Assembly: GCA_039679645.1 (NCBI GenBank)
Contig: JBDKUO010000029.1
Location: forward strand, 1-64,000
DNA: 64,000 nt
Origin: Armatimonadota bacterium
GTDB taxonomy: Bacteria; Armatimonadota; UBA5829
Direction of reading: 5' to 3'
Numbering within the stretch: the first letter of the stretch is position 1; each line of letters starts with the position of its first letter. Made by a program: the position numbers and the translations under genes. Below are positions 8,734 through 17,073 of this stretch, in pieces. The notes under the pieces are model-generated. The model did not search any database. It was not told the origin of the DNA and worked only from the letters and a program-made list of their open reading frames with translations.

Positions 8734-9986
8734 CTCCAGATTTTCGGTACCCGCCTGCGTTTGCCTTCGGGCGTAATCTCTTCCAGGACATCGTCCACCG
8801 TGACGATGCCCTGCAGTTCATTCTCTTCATCAACAACCGGGACCGCGAGCAGGTTATAATCGCTCATGGTCTGCTGTATCTTATCAACACCTGCATCAAG
8901 GTGCACATGAATGATCTTAGACACCATAATCTCTTCGATCCTGGTGTCCGGCCGCGCTACAATAAGGTCGCGCAGTGACAAAACCCCCACAAGATGCTCG
9001 GCTGAGTCAACTACATATACATAGTAGACTGTTTCCGCGCTCGGTTCAAGCTCTCTGAGCCGGTCTATCGCCTGCTGAGCGGTCATGTCCCTGGTTACGG
9101 CCACATATTCGGTCGTCATCAACCCGCCCGCGGTATTGTCTTCATAGGCAAGAAGTTCTTTTACATCTTCCGCCTCATCGGGCTGCATCTCTTCGAGAAT
9201 GTCTTCGCGGCGCTCGGCGCTTATATCACCCAAAACGTCAGCAGCCTCATCAGGCTCCATCTCTTCCAAGATATCGGCAGCCAGTTCGTCTTCAAGATTT
9301 TCAACAATCGAAGCCTGAACATCAGGGTCTGCCTCAGTAAGCACCTCCGCTGCGGTCTCAACATCCAGCGTCTGCATTACATCAGCTCTCTGATGCGGAT
9401 CCAGGTCATTGATAATTCGCGCGATATCCGACGGATGCAGGGCTCCGAGCCTTTCGGCTGATACCTTGAGTTTGAGCCGCCCCAGGCCGCGTTCAAAAGC
9501 CTCCATATCATGCCATGCGATCACTCTCGAACTCGGCTTGATCCTGATTATCTTCGAAAGCTTATCGGCTGCATGCATCAGACCCATACGCCGCAGCAAC
9601 CCGCGCGCGCCCGTGTCTACCCCGACCAGATAAAGCCTCCCACCGGAGGGCTCGATACGCACATCGTTGACGCGCACCACGCGATAGTCATGCACATCCA
9701 CGATCTGCTTGTCCATTATATTTGTCTTTAGCAGCAGGTCCTCGTCAGTTATCTCGTAATCCTTAACTTTATCGACATCGACAGCCAAAGAAAAACTTTC
9801 GGACTCCTGGTCATACGAGAACGATTCCCACGCGATGTTGCGCACCTGCTGCCTGCCGGTTTTAACAACCACCGCCGATATGACGGGCAGATGCGGTCCG
9901 GAAGACGCAATAAGATCATCGAGCCTGCCCAGTTCCCTGCCGCCTGGGTCCTTTATGGTTTGTCCGATAACGTATGATAGGTACAT
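8730..9986 (-). CDS. PRC-barrel / MgtE N-domain / CBS-pair protein
   Basis: 418 residues without membrane helices. Residues 1-150 are PRC-barrel-like (LGRLDDLI, VVKTGRQQV). Residues about 180-275 form the right-handed helical MgtE N domain with repeated acidic modules (LEEMEPDEAADVLGDI, LEEMQPDEAEDVKELL). Residues about 285-410 are two CBS domains (AGGLMTTEYVAV, MVSKIIHV, VDDVLEEI). In MgtE this N/CBS part senses cytoplasmic Mg2+ and gates the channel, but the channel domain is absent here. Directly upstream of the NRAMP-related gene, it is most simply a metal-sensing regulator of that transporter. No ribosome site precedes the ATG. Confidence 0.85.
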   Translation of the reverse strand: MYLSYVIGQTIKDPGGRELGRLDDLIASSGPHLPVISAVVVKTGRQQVRNIAWESFSYDQESESFSLAVDVDKVKDYEITDEDLLLKTNIMDKQIVDVHDYRVVRVNDVRIEPSGGRLYLVGVDTGARGLLRRMGLMHAADKLSKIIRIKPSSRVIAWHDMEAFERGLGRLKLKVSAERLGALHPSDIARIINDLDPHQRADVMQTLDVETAAEVLTEADPDVQASIVENLEDELAADILEEMEPDEAADVLGDISAERREDILEEMQPDEAEDVKELLAYEDNTAGGLMTTEYVAVTRDMTAQQAIDRLRELEPSAETVYYVYVVDSAEHLVGVLSLRDLIVARPDTRIEEIMVSKIIHVHLDAGVDKIQQTMSDYNLLAVPVVDEENELQGIVTVDDVLEEITPEGKRRRVPKIWS

Positions 9987-9994
9987 GCCACTAT

Positions 9995-10023
9995 ACTTTA
10001 CATCCAGCCTGGACGGGTGTCAA
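9995..10023 (-). promoter_or_regulatory. sigma70-type promoter of the CBS/metal-transporter operon
   Basis: Read on the minus strand, TTGACA (10023-10018) and TAAAGT (10000-9995) are 17 bp apart. The predicted transcription start falls within about 2 nt of the ATG at 9986, which would make the transcript leaderless. Confidence 0.55.
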
Positions 10024-10076
10024 TCATCATTTTTTGTGTTATGATATGCTAAATGCTTTATCCCCATGGTGTCTCT

Positions 10077-10556
10077 ATGCGCACTTATATCCGGTTAGCT
10101 CTGCTTGCAATAGTGATCTCTTGTGTCATCATCGCCTTTGCGACTGTCGACAGAAACTCTGATGAGACGCAGATACGCACAATGATTCACAGCACCGTGA
10201 CGTCAATCGCCAAGCGCGACCTGGGCGGGACAATTGCCTGCGTATCCAGCAACTATAAAGACTCCACCGGCATGACATATGAGCGCTTAAGAATGCTCGT
10301 AGCCCAGGCTCTGCGCGTAGAGTCCGATTATAATGCCAGCGCAAATATAAAGAGCATACGCATAGACGGCGATAAGGCAGAGGTGGGACTTCATTTCACC
10401 GTGACGGCGACAAAAGGCGGCAGTCCCATTTATGAGCGTGACCTGACATTGCACCTGGCAAAAGAAGACGCAAGACATGCCTGGATTATACCGGTGAAGG
10501 TGTGGCGGGTTACATCCGTGGACGGACTTGCTCTGGAATCTGAAATTAAGCTCTGA
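10077..10556 (+). CDS. small exported protein, possibly NTF2-like
   Basis: About 159 residues from the ATG at 10077; an upstream in-frame ATG at 10053 adds eight residues, and neither has a convincing ribosome site. The N-terminus is a signal anchor or signal peptide (IRLALLAIVISCVIIAFA). The rest, with helices (ETQIRTMIHSTVTSIAKRD) followed by strands ending in a W-rich region, resembles the NTF2/SnoaL cone fold that binds small ligands, but no catalytic residues are recognisable. It is transcribed divergently from the metal-transport operon; a TATGAT at about 10040 may be its -10 box. Confidence 0.6.
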   Translation: MRTYIRLALLAIVISCVIIAFATVDRNSDETQIRTMIHSTVTSIAKRDLGGTIACVSSNYKDSTGMTYERLRMLVAQALRVESDYNASANIKSIRIDGDKAEVGLHFTVTATKGGSPIYERDLTLHLAKEDARHAWIIPVKVWRVTSVDGLALESEIKL

Positions 10557-10576
10557 GCTTTTTGACTCTCTTATGT

Positions 10577-10641
10577 CTCCAGTATCTTACCTGGAGAGTT
10601 ACATATTTAGTATTCCCCTCCAGGTAGGGATACCTGGAGGG
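10577..10641. repeat. CTCCAGG palindromes, family A copies 1 and 2
   Basis: Two hairpins in tandem. The first (10577-10596) is CTCCAGTATC with an imperfect partner. The second (10616-10641) has a perfect 11-bp stem CCCTCCAGGTA/TACCTGGAGGG with the loop GGGA, followed by GATAA. Further copies are at 43627-43651 and 44662-44694. Confidence 0.85.
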
Positions 10642-10660
10642 ATAAACGCATGCTCACGAA

Positions 10661-10700
10661 ACTTTTTGACTTTCAAACTTTTTGACTTTTCAACTCTGCG
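10661..10700. repeat. 8-bp-period array over the phosphodiesterase stop codon
   Basis: Five 8-bp units (ACTTTTTG, ACTTTCAA, ACTTTTTG, ACTTTTCA, ACTCTGCG). The stop codon at 10673-10675 and the last seven codons of the minus-strand phosphodiesterase lie inside the array, so repeat turnover has probably rewritten its C-terminus (ending SQKV). Confidence 0.8.
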
Positions 10701-11242
10701 ATTACAGACCCGTCGTCGATGTTGATGATCTTCGCGCATGTCTCTGTAATGACCCCGACACTCGGGACCGGCCTGCCGTCTAACTCATACTTGGAGATCG
10801 ACGGGCTGCCCGGGTTCATCAGCACAAGACCATCCGCACTCTCCAGCACGGGCATATGAGTATGCCCAGAGACGAAGTAATGCGCCCCATAGCGCTTGCC
10901 GAGATCAATCATCTGCTCGCGTGAGAGCATGTGGCCGTGATTGATCACAATACGCACACCGCAGCATGAAACATACGCATACGGCGACTGCACTGGAATC
11001 TTGAGTAGCTCTTCGTATACCTGAGCATCACAGTTGCCTTGAGCGATTACGATGGGGATATCGGACGAGTTTATGGCCTCGACCAGAGCGGGGATGTCGT
11101 AGCCGTCCATAAAACCCATGCGCGGGGGATGATAGAGCACATCCCCCGCATGGACTATAAGGTCAGCGCCGCCAATAAAGCGCAGAGCCTTTTCATAAGC
11201 GGCAATGCTGCCGTGCGTATCGCTGATTACACCTATCTTCAT
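10673..11242 (-). CDS. YfcE/MJ0936-type metallophosphoesterase
   Basis: 189 residues from the ATG at 11242, which overlaps the htrA stop as ATGA; an extension upstream would only be htrA read in another frame. The calcineurin-like dimetal motifs are all present: SDTHG (residues 8-12), GD near 34, GNCD near 68, NHGH near 102 and GHTH near 127. Members hydrolyse phosphodiesters in vitro with Mn2+ or Mg2+; the physiological substrate is unknown. It is the last gene of the long aroB-to-phosphodiesterase operon and ends inside an 8-bp repeat array. Confidence 0.88.
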   Translation of the reverse strand: MKIGVISDTHGSIAAYEKALRFIGGADLIVHAGDVLYHPPRMGFMDGYDIPALVEAINSSDIPIVIAQGNCDAQVYEELLKIPVQSPYAYVSCCGVRIVINHGHMLSREQMIDLGKRYGAHYFVSGHTHMPVLESADGLVLMNPGSPSISKYELDGRPVPSVGVITETCAKIINIDDGSVIAELKSQKV

Positions 11243-12420
11243 TGCTGCGGCTGGGTCCCATAATCGGCGGGCATCTTGCCGAGCCTCACCGTCACATCGA
11301 CGATCTTGCCGTCCGCGCGGCGCCATATCTGCAGCTTGATAGACTGGCCGATCTTGGATCTCAAGACCTCGTTGCTGACACTCGTCTTTCCGCTTTCGAC
11401 ATGGCTGGAATTAGAAATTGCCTTGCCGTTGACCTTGAGTATTATGTCGCCGACCTGCAGACCAGCCTGCTCGGCAGGGCTGCCTGGGCGCACACCGCGT
11501 ATCTCGGCTCCATCGGCCTTCGGCAGGCCGGAAATTCCACCTTGCTCTAGCTGCTTCCTTCGGTCTGAATCAAATGGGCCATACATAACGCCCAAATACG
11601 GATGATCCACTTTGCCGCTCTTTATCAGCTTTTCCGCCACGTTCTTTGCCGTATTGCTGGGTATCGCAAAACCGATGCCTATGCTGCCGCCGGAAGTCGA
11701 TGCGATCATAGTATTAATGCCGATCAGATTGCCGTTGATATCAGCCAGCGCGCCTCCGCTGTTACCGGGATTTATGGCCGCATCAGTCTGGATGAGTTTC
11801 TCGAGCTGCAGGGTTTGGCCGTTGATATTAAAAGGCCCACGCCGCAGGGCGCTGACAACTCCCACGGTAACTGTAGACTCATACCCCAGCGGGCTGCCGA
11901 CAGCTATCGCCCAATCACCAACCTTGAGGGTATCCGAATTGGAGAACCTGGCATACTTCAACCCATGGGCATCGATCTTAACCACAGCTATATCAGATGC
12001 CGGGTCACGACCGATAAGCCTTGCGGAGTACTGCTTGCCGTTATGCAGAGTGACCTTCATCTGCTCAGCGCCGGCAGCGACATGGTTGTTGGTCACGATA
12101 TAGCCGTCGGAGCTAAATATAACGCCGGAACCCTGGCCCTTCGGCACAACTTTCTCGGGCATGCCGCCGAAGAAATCAAACGGGTTAAACTGAACCGTGG
12201 GCTTGCCGACTGTGTCGATATTGACCACATAATCGCTTACTACAGCCGCAGCCTTGCTCACACTGTTGGAGCCTCCATTGATGACAGCCGGGCCGCCGCG
12301 CGGAATATTGGGAGCGGAGACGGGTCCGGCAGTTGGAGGACCATACCAGCGGTAGAGCACCCCGGCGCAGACAATAAAACCAAGGATAAAAACGACGAAG
12401 TACTCTATAAATCTTTTCAT
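11239..12420 (-). CDS. htrA: HtrA/DegP-family membrane-anchored serine protease
   Basis: Envelope quality-control protease. An N-terminal membrane anchor ([17 protein letters not shown]) is followed by a Gly/Pro-rich linker, a trypsin-like domain with the catalytic triad His in VTNNHVAAG, Asp in ASDIAVVKI and Ser in NPGNSGGAL, and one C-terminal PDZ domain ([24 protein letters not shown]). At 393 residues with a single PDZ it resembles DegS and the Gram-positive HtrAs more than two-PDZ DegP. It overlaps ribH upstream and the phosphodiesterase downstream by four bases each, so it is co-translated with riboflavin genes. Confidence 0.92.
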   Translation of the reverse strand: MKRFIEYFVVFILGFIVCAGVLYRWYGPPTAGPVSAPNIPRGGPAVINGGSNSVSKAAAVVSDYVVNIDTVGKPTVQFNPFDFFGGMPEKVVPKGQGSGVIFSSDGYIVTNNHVAAGAEQMKVTLHNGKQYSARLIGRDPASDIAVVKIDAHGLKYARFSNSDTLKVGDWAIAVGSPLGYESTVTVGVVSALRRGPFNINGQTLQLEKLIQTDAAINPGNSGGALADINGNLIGINTMIASTSGGSIGIGFAIPSNTAKNVAEKLIKSGKVDHPYLGVMYGPFDSDRRKQLEQGGISGLPKADGAEIRGVRPGSPAEQAGLQVGDIILKVNGKAISNSSHVESGKTSVSNEVLRSKIGQSIKLQIWRRADGKIVDVTVRLGKMPADYGTQPQQ

Positions 12421-12887
12421 TTACCGATACTCCTGACTAGATTAGCCATTTCTATGGCCGATTCGGCTGCATCAAAGCCCTTGTTGCCTGCTTTGGTTCC
12501 TGCTCGCTCGATAGCCTGCTCGATGCTGTCTGTAGTGAGCACGCCGAAAATGACCGGCACGCCCACAGCCAGTCCGACATTTGCGATTCCTTTTGAGACC
12601 TCTGCAGCGACATAGTCGAAGTGAGGTGTGGAACCCCTGATAACTGCGCCCACGCAGATCACGGCATCGTATTTTCCGGACTCGGCCATCTTCTTGGCGA
12701 TAACCGGTATCTCAAACGCGCCGGGAACCCATGCGATCTCGACATCATCACCGGATGCGCCATGACGTTTGATCGCATCTAGCGCTCCCTCTAGGAGCTT
12801 GGTTGTTATAAACTCGTTAAACCTGCTCGCCACTATACCGAACTTCAAGCCTTTCGCAACGAGCTGACCCTCATATACCTTAGCCAT
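12417..12887 (-). CDS. ribH: 6,7-dimethyl-8-ribityllumazine synthase
   Basis: Condenses the ribityl-aminouracil with dihydroxybutanone phosphate in the penultimate step of riboflavin synthesis. The 156 residues are of normal length. Substrate-binding motifs are visible: ASRFNEFIT near residues 21-29, WVPGAFEIP near 53-61, [14 protein letters not shown] near 80-93, where the His is the catalytic residue, and FGVLTTDS near 113-120. It ends with ATGA overlapping htrA. It follows ribBA after a 140-bp gap packed with repeats. Confidence 0.96.
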   Translation of the reverse strand: MAKVYEGQLVAKGLKFGIVASRFNEFITTKLLEGALDAIKRHGASGDDVEIAWVPGAFEIPVIAKKMAESGKYDAVICVGAVIRGSTPHFDYVAAEVSKGIANVGLAVGVPVIFGVLTTDSIEQAIERAGTKAGNKGFDAAESAIEMANLVRSIGK

Positions 12888-12909
12888 TTAATTACCCTCC
12901 TTATAAGTA

Positions 12910-13030
12910 GCTGAGAGCGGAGAGTGGAGAGCAAAGAGCCCGGACCATTACCGCTCAGTCAACTTCTTAGCTTCGGGGCATTCGCCCGCGAAGCATAAAT
13001 CAATAATCAATACTAAATCTCAAATACTCA
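12910..13030. repeat. repeat-filled gap between ribBA and ribH
   Basis: 12910-12959 is a copy of the ~36-bp unit beginning GCTGAGAGCGGAGAGTGG, nearly identical to 58535-58584. 12995-13030 is a separate 7-bp-period array (ATAAATC/AATAATC/AATACTA/AATCTCA/AATACTC) that includes the ribBA stop codon. No transcription signal is obvious. Confidence 0.85.
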
Positions 13031-14242
13031 ATCAAGAAGGTGTCCCATTCGGTCACGCTTGGTGTTGAGGTAACGGACGTTGTCCTCGTTTGGAGTGCAG
13101 ACCATGGGCACGCGCTCGACTATCTCCAGATCATAGCCCTGCAGTGCAACATACTTGCCCGGATTGTTGGTCATAAGGCGGATTTTCTTAAGCCCAAGAT
13201 CGACCAGGATCTGCGCGCCCAGGCTGTAGTCTCGCATATCGTTCGGGAAGCCGAGCATATGGTTGGCTTCGATCGTATCAGCGCCATGGTCCTGCAGCAC
13301 GTAGGCTTTGAGTTTGTTCACAATACCGATACCGCGCCCCTCATGATGATAAATATACAGTACTACGCCCTTGCCCTCGTCGGCAACCATCTTCATAGCC
13401 ATGTGAAGCTGTTCGCCGCAGTCGCAGCGCAGTGAACCGAAGACATCGCCGGTCAGACACCCCGAGTGGATGCGCACTAACGTAGGCTCACCGTCGGTGA
13501 CATCACCCATCACCAGCGCTATATATGGGCTGGACTCGACTGTCGACTGATAGCCGTGCGCCATAAACTCGCCATATTCGGTCGGTATGCGGCAGGCGGC
13601 AAACTCAAAGACCAATCGGTCATTCAACCGGCGGTATTTGATGAGGTCGGCTATTGTGACGATCTTCATATTCCACTTTTTGGCGATCTCGATCAGCTCG
13701 GGAAGCCGGGCCATTGTGCCGTCCTCGCTGAGGATCTCGCAGAGCACCCCGCTCGAACCCATATCGGAATGTTTGACCAGATCGACCACCGCCTCAGTGT
13801 GGCCAGCACGGACAAGCACCCCACCCTCCTCCGCGCGCAGCGGGTGGATGTGGCCGGGGCGCGCAAGGTCTTCGGGACGCGCGTCAGGGTCGACAAAGGT
13901 CTTGATTGTGATCGCACGGTCCTGAGCGGAGATGCCTGTAGTGGTGCCGTGAATGGCGTCCACGCTGACGGTGAATGCAGTGCCAAGCCTGGCTGTGTTT
14001 TTTTCAACCATCATCGGCAGGCCCAGCTCTTCCAGGCGTGCAGAAGTTGTCGGCACACATATCAGGCCTCTACCGTGCTTGGCCATGAAGTTGACGGCCT
14101 CGGGCGTAACTGCCTGTGCCGCCATTATAAAGTCGCCCTCGTTCTCTCGATCTTCATCATCGACAACGATAATCATCTTCCCGGCCTTGATATCCTCAAT
14201 GGCTTCGGGAATGGTGGCGAATACTTTCTCAGTGTTGCTCAT
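13028..14242 (-). CDS. ribBA: bifunctional DHBP synthase / GTP cyclohydrolase II
   Basis: Makes both riboflavin precursors. Residues 1-200 are the DHBP synthase (RibB) half, with the acidic metal site in DDEDRENEGDF (about 28-38), HGRGL and GHTEA near 167. Residues about 205-404 are GTP cyclohydrolase II (RibA), with the zinc cysteines in SGCLTGDVFGSLRCDCG and the catalytic stretch HHEGRGIG. Both halves keep their key residues, so both should be active. It starts 13 nt after ribE. Confidence 0.96.
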   Translation of the reverse strand: MSNTEKVFATIPEAIEDIKAGKMIIVVDDEDRENEGDFIMAAQAVTPEAVNFMAKHGRGLICVPTTSARLEELGLPMMVEKNTARLGTAFTVSVDAIHGTTTGISAQDRAITIKTFVDPDARPEDLARPGHIHPLRAEEGGVLVRAGHTEAVVDLVKHSDMGSSGVLCEILSEDGTMARLPELIEIAKKWNMKIVTIADLIKYRRLNDRLVFEFAACRIPTEYGEFMAHGYQSTVESSPYIALVMGDVTDGEPTLVRIHSGCLTGDVFGSLRCDCGEQLHMAMKMVADEGKGVVLYIYHHEGRGIGIVNKLKAYVLQDHGADTIEANHMLGFPNDMRDYSLGAQILVDLGLKKIRLMTNNPGKYVALQGYDLEIVERVPMVCTPNEDNVRYLNTKRDRMGHLLD

Positions 14243-14255
14243 TACAAAATGCCCT

Positions 14256-14894
14256 TCACATAAATCCTGCTTCGCGCAGGAGGTCTTCGCTCACGCCGGT
14301 CGATCCCTTGCGAGCATTCATAAACTTTTCTATATACTTGCCTATAATATCGGCTTCAAGGTTGACGCTGTCACCTGCTCGCCTAAAGCCGAGAGTAGTA
14401 ACTTCCAGAGTGTGCGGGATCACCGACACAGTAAACTCACGGTCATTCTCCGAGGCGACAGTCAGGCTTATCCCATCTATTGCTATGGAGCCTTTCTCGA
14501 CCACATAGCGCATTATCTCCGGCGGCGCGGCTATACGGATCACTATAGACTCGGCCAGCTTGTTGATCGAGACTATTACGCCGATACCATCGACATGACC
14601 CTGCACAAAATGACCGCCGAGCATCTTGCCGGCCCTGAGGCTGGCCTCCAGGTTCACCCTATCGCCCGGGCGCAGAGCCTTTAGCGTGCTCCTGCTTATA
14701 GTCTCCGGCACTGCATCGAAAGTCATCTCATCCGAGCCGATTGACGTAACGGTAAGGCAAGTGCCACTTACCGCCACGCTGTCGCCGACAGACACGTCAT
14801 TAATCACATTACCGGAGCCGACAACAAGCCGCCCCACCGTGCCGCCGGTGAGGCTTTTTACCGTGCCTATTTCTTCTACCAGACCTGTGAACAA
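14256..14894 (-). CDS. ribE: riboflavin synthase, alpha chain
   Basis: Dismutates two lumazine molecules to riboflavin. It has the duplicated lumazine-binding fold: the first half begins FTGLVEEIGTV and the second begins near residue 98 with GHFVQGHVDGIGVI. The TTG at 14894 is chosen because it gives the family N-terminus MFTGLVEE at about 212 residues; a GTG at 14909 would add five residues read from repeat DNA. A GAGGGG in the neighbouring REP-like element is placed to act as its ribosome site. It lies between ribD and ribBA. Confidence 0.93.
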   Translation of the reverse strand: MFTGLVEEIGTVKSLTGGTVGRLVVGSGNVINDVSVGDSVAVSGTCLTVTSIGSDEMTFDAVPETISRSTLKALRPGDRVNLEASLRAGKMLGGHFVQGHVDGIGVIVSINKLAESIVIRIAAPPEIMRYVVEKGSIAIDGISLTVASENDREFTVSVIPHTLEVTTLGFRRAGDSVNLEADIIGKYIEKFMNARKGSTGVSEDLLREAGFM

Positions 14895-14901
14895 AGATGG
14901 C

Positions 14902-14936
14902 CCCCTCACCCTAGCCCTCTCCCCCAGGAGAGGGAA
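14902..14936 (-). repeat. REP-like hairpin element, family B copy 2
   Basis: Same element as 3048-3083 (opposite orientation) with several changes. It sits between the ribD stop and the ribE start and seems to supply the ribE ribosome-binding sequence. Confidence 0.78.
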
Positions 14937-14943
14937 CAGGTGG

Positions 14944-16029
14944 TCATGGATATACTAAGTGTCCCTCGACGGCGATGTCTTCTCCAAACCGTCTTACCCG
15001 GATACGGTCGAGCTTAACCGCGGTAGATATACTCCCCGCACCGACACCCGCAACCGAATCTACCGAATCGCGCCCGCCTATAATAATGGGCGCATGGAAA
15101 TATAATACTTTATCGACCAGGCGTTCCTCTATGGCGGAGGCTGCAATCTGTCCGCCGCCCTCTATGAGCACGCTCAAACACCCGAGTTCGCCAAGCTCAC
15201 GCAGGAGCTTAACCAGCGACAGCCGTCGATCCAACGCATCCAAAATTATTATACGCGCGCCGGTCGCTTCGAGTTTCCTCAATGATGCCGCATTTGCATA
15301 TGGGCCTGCAGCTACAATCGACTCACCCGGCTCGCTGAACAGCTTCAGGTTCGGCGGCAGGTTGCCGGTTCCCGTAACAACCACACGAGTCGGATAATAT
15401 ACTTTTCTGCCGACACGAGCGGTCAAAGCCGGATCATCCGTGCGCGCGGTGTTGCCGCCAACTATTATAGCATCCACCCGGCTCCTGATGCCATGCGCGT
15501 ATGCGCGGGAACGCTCGTTGGTGATCCACTTGGAATCGCCGGTGCGAGTCGCGATCTTGCCGTCCATGCTCATTGCGGACTTGAGGATCACAAACGGCAT
15601 ACCCGTCGTGCGATGCTTGATGTAGGCTTCATTGAGTGTGCGGGCTTTGTCTTCGAGCAGAGGAGTGTGGACTTTGACTCCAGCCGCCACTAGCTCGTCA
15701 AGACCTTTGGATGAAACTTTCGGATCAGGATCGGTCATAGCGGCATATACTTCGGAAATTCCGGCTTTGATGATAGCGCGCGTGCAGGGAGGCGTGCGGC
15801 CCTGGTGGCAGCAGGGTTCGAGCGTGACGTACATGATCGCACCGGCGGCCTGCTCACCTGCATCGCGAAGCGCAAAGACTTCGGCGTGCGGCTCGCCAGC
15901 CTTGGGGTGATAACCTTCGCCAATGATCCTGCCGTCTTTTACAATTACTGCGCCGACCATGGGGTTGGGGCTAGTCCTGCCGCGTTTTGCAAGAACCAGA
16001 GCGCGGCGCATGTAGTCTTCGTGTGTCAC
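14944..16029 (-). CDS. ribD: bifunctional pyrimidine deaminase / reductase
   Basis: Catalyses the second and third steps of riboflavin synthesis. The N-terminal zinc deaminase has PHAEVFAL near residue 48 and the PCCHQGRTPPC zinc motif near residues 73-83. The reductase domain (from about residue 147) carries KSAMSMDGKIAT and IEGGGQIAASAIEE near the C-terminus. 361 residues is standard. Its ATG overlaps the stop of the small membrane protein upstream by four bases, within the same operon. Confidence 0.95.
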   Translation of the reverse strand: MTHEDYMRRALVLAKRGRTSPNPMVGAVIVKDGRIIGEGYHPKAGEPHAEVFALRDAGEQAAGAIMYVTLEPCCHQGRTPPCTRAIIKAGISEVYAAMTDPDPKVSSKGLDELVAAGVKVHTPLLEDKARTLNEAYIKHRTTGMPFVILKSAMSMDGKIATRTGDSKWITNERSRAYAHGIRSRVDAIIVGGNTARTDDPALTARVGRKVYYPTRVVVTGTGNLPPNLKLFSEPGESIVAAGPYANAASLRKLEATGARIIILDALDRRLSLVKLLRELGELGCLSVLIEGGGQIAASAIEERLVDKVLYFHAPIIIGGRDSVDSVAGVGAGSISTAVKLDRIRVRRFGEDIAVEGHLVYP

Positions 16030-16379
16030 TTGCGCTCGTCCTTCTCCACTCCGCGCAGGGCTCGATTAACCGATGAATAACCCCTGAGCACTGCAAGCAG
16101 ATCAAACGTTGCCAAAACAATTACAGCCAAGCCCAGCAGAACGCAAACGAACCAGTATATAAGCTCGGTAAGTTTGCTGACATGAAGTGCAACCCATCCG
16201 CCCGCGAGGATCATTACGAACAGCGCTTCCATAATCGCTATCAGTATGATGCGAAGTATGCGCAGACGCCTGCCGATGATCGAGCCGGGCGATCGCCATT
16301 TGCTAAACTCAACTAGAAAAACTATCGGCATCGCGACAGCGCCGATCAGAGCCACCCACTGGACAAACGAGTCGGGCAT
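16026..16379 (-). CDS. small three-helix membrane protein
   Basis: Not recognised. About 117 residues with three hydrophobic segments (VALIGAVAMPIVFLVEF, IILIAIMEALFVMILAGG, IYWFVCVLLGLAVIVLAT) and a charged C-terminus. The ATG at 16379 is preferred because GGGGAAG lies 6 nt before it and it begins one base after the rpe stop; an upstream start at 16400 would overlap rpe. It is wedged between rpe and ribD with a four-base overlap to ribD. Confidence 0.72.
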   Translation of the reverse strand: MPDSFVQWVALIGAVAMPIVFLVEFSKWRSPGSIIGRRLRILRIILIAIMEALFVMILAGGWVALHVSKLTELIYWFVCVLLGLAVIVLATFDLLAVLRGYSSVNRALRGVEKDERK

Positions 16380-16380
16380 T

Positions 16381-17073
16381 TCAGACTTCCCCGATTGCAA
16401 ATGCGCTCTCGGCAGCGGTCTTTATATCAGCGCATGCCCGGGAGACCGGTTTGCAGTTGCCGAACACTGAGGAGCCCGCAACGAGCACATTGGCTCCCGC
16501 TCGAACGACTCTTGGGGCAGTGTTCACATCGATTCCGCCGTCAACGGCTATGTCTATATCCACACCGGCGTCTTGCGCCATTTCGCGAGCCTTGGCGATC
16601 TTGGGCAGCATAGTCTCTATGAAGCTCTGTCCGCCAAAGCCCGGGTTTACGGTCATGATCAGGACTAGGTCGAGATCGGTTATTACATTCTCAAGGACAC
16701 AAAGCGGAGTGTGCGGGTTCAGAGCGACTCCCGCAGGCACGCCCAAAGCCTTGATGGAACCTATAGTGCGGTGCAGGTGTTTGCATGCCTCGGCATGAAC
16801 GGTTATCTCGCTGGCTCCGGCATTGACAAAATCTTCAATATAGCGCTCAGGCTGCTCTATCATCAGATGCACATCGAGCGGCATGTCCGTGATCTTACGC
16901 ACGGCTTTAATCACCATAGGACCGAAGGTTATGTTCGGAACGAAATGGCCGTCCATAACATCGCAGTGGAGCCAGTCCGCCCCACACTCCTGAGCGGCGA
17001 ATACGTCCTTGCTCAAATTGCTGAAGTCAGCCGACAGCAGTGACGGCGCGATTACTAATCTACTCATACTCAT
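16381..17073 (-). CDS. rpe: ribulose-phosphate 3-epimerase
   Basis: Interconverts ribulose 5-phosphate and xylulose 5-phosphate in the pentose phosphate pathway, in line with supply of ribulose 5-phosphate to the RibB reaction encoded downstream. The TIM barrel shows IAPSLLSADF near residue 8, the metal-binding HCDVMDGHFVPN near 36-47, DVHLMIE near 67, the glycine loop VNPGFGGQSF near 145 and VDGGI near 180. Its start overlaps the PASTA kinase stop as ATGA. Confidence 0.96.
   Translation of the reverse strand: MSMSRLVIAPSLLSADFSNLSKDVFAAQECGADWLHCDVMDGHFVPNITFGPMVIKAVRKITDMPLDVHLMIEQPERYIEDFVNAGASEITVHAEACKHLHRTIGSIKALGVPAGVALNPHTPLCVLENVITDLDLVLIMTVNPGFGGQSFIETMLPKIAKAREMAQDAGVDIDIAVDGGIDVNTAPRVVRAGANVLVAGSSVFGNCKPVSRACADIKTAAESAFAIGEV

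Noticed and set aside
11602-12615. Long open frame (337 codons) on the plus strand opposite htrA and ribH
   Set aside because: Antisense to two certain genes, with no recognisable protein features; a shadow of their codon bias.
13556-14263. 235-codon open frame opposite ribBA
   Set aside because: Antisense shadow of a well-conserved gene.
12888-16400. FMN riboswitch in front of the riboflavin genes
   Set aside because: The rib genes are internal to an operon with overlapping starts; no long leader with RFN-type conserved blocks is seen in the gaps.
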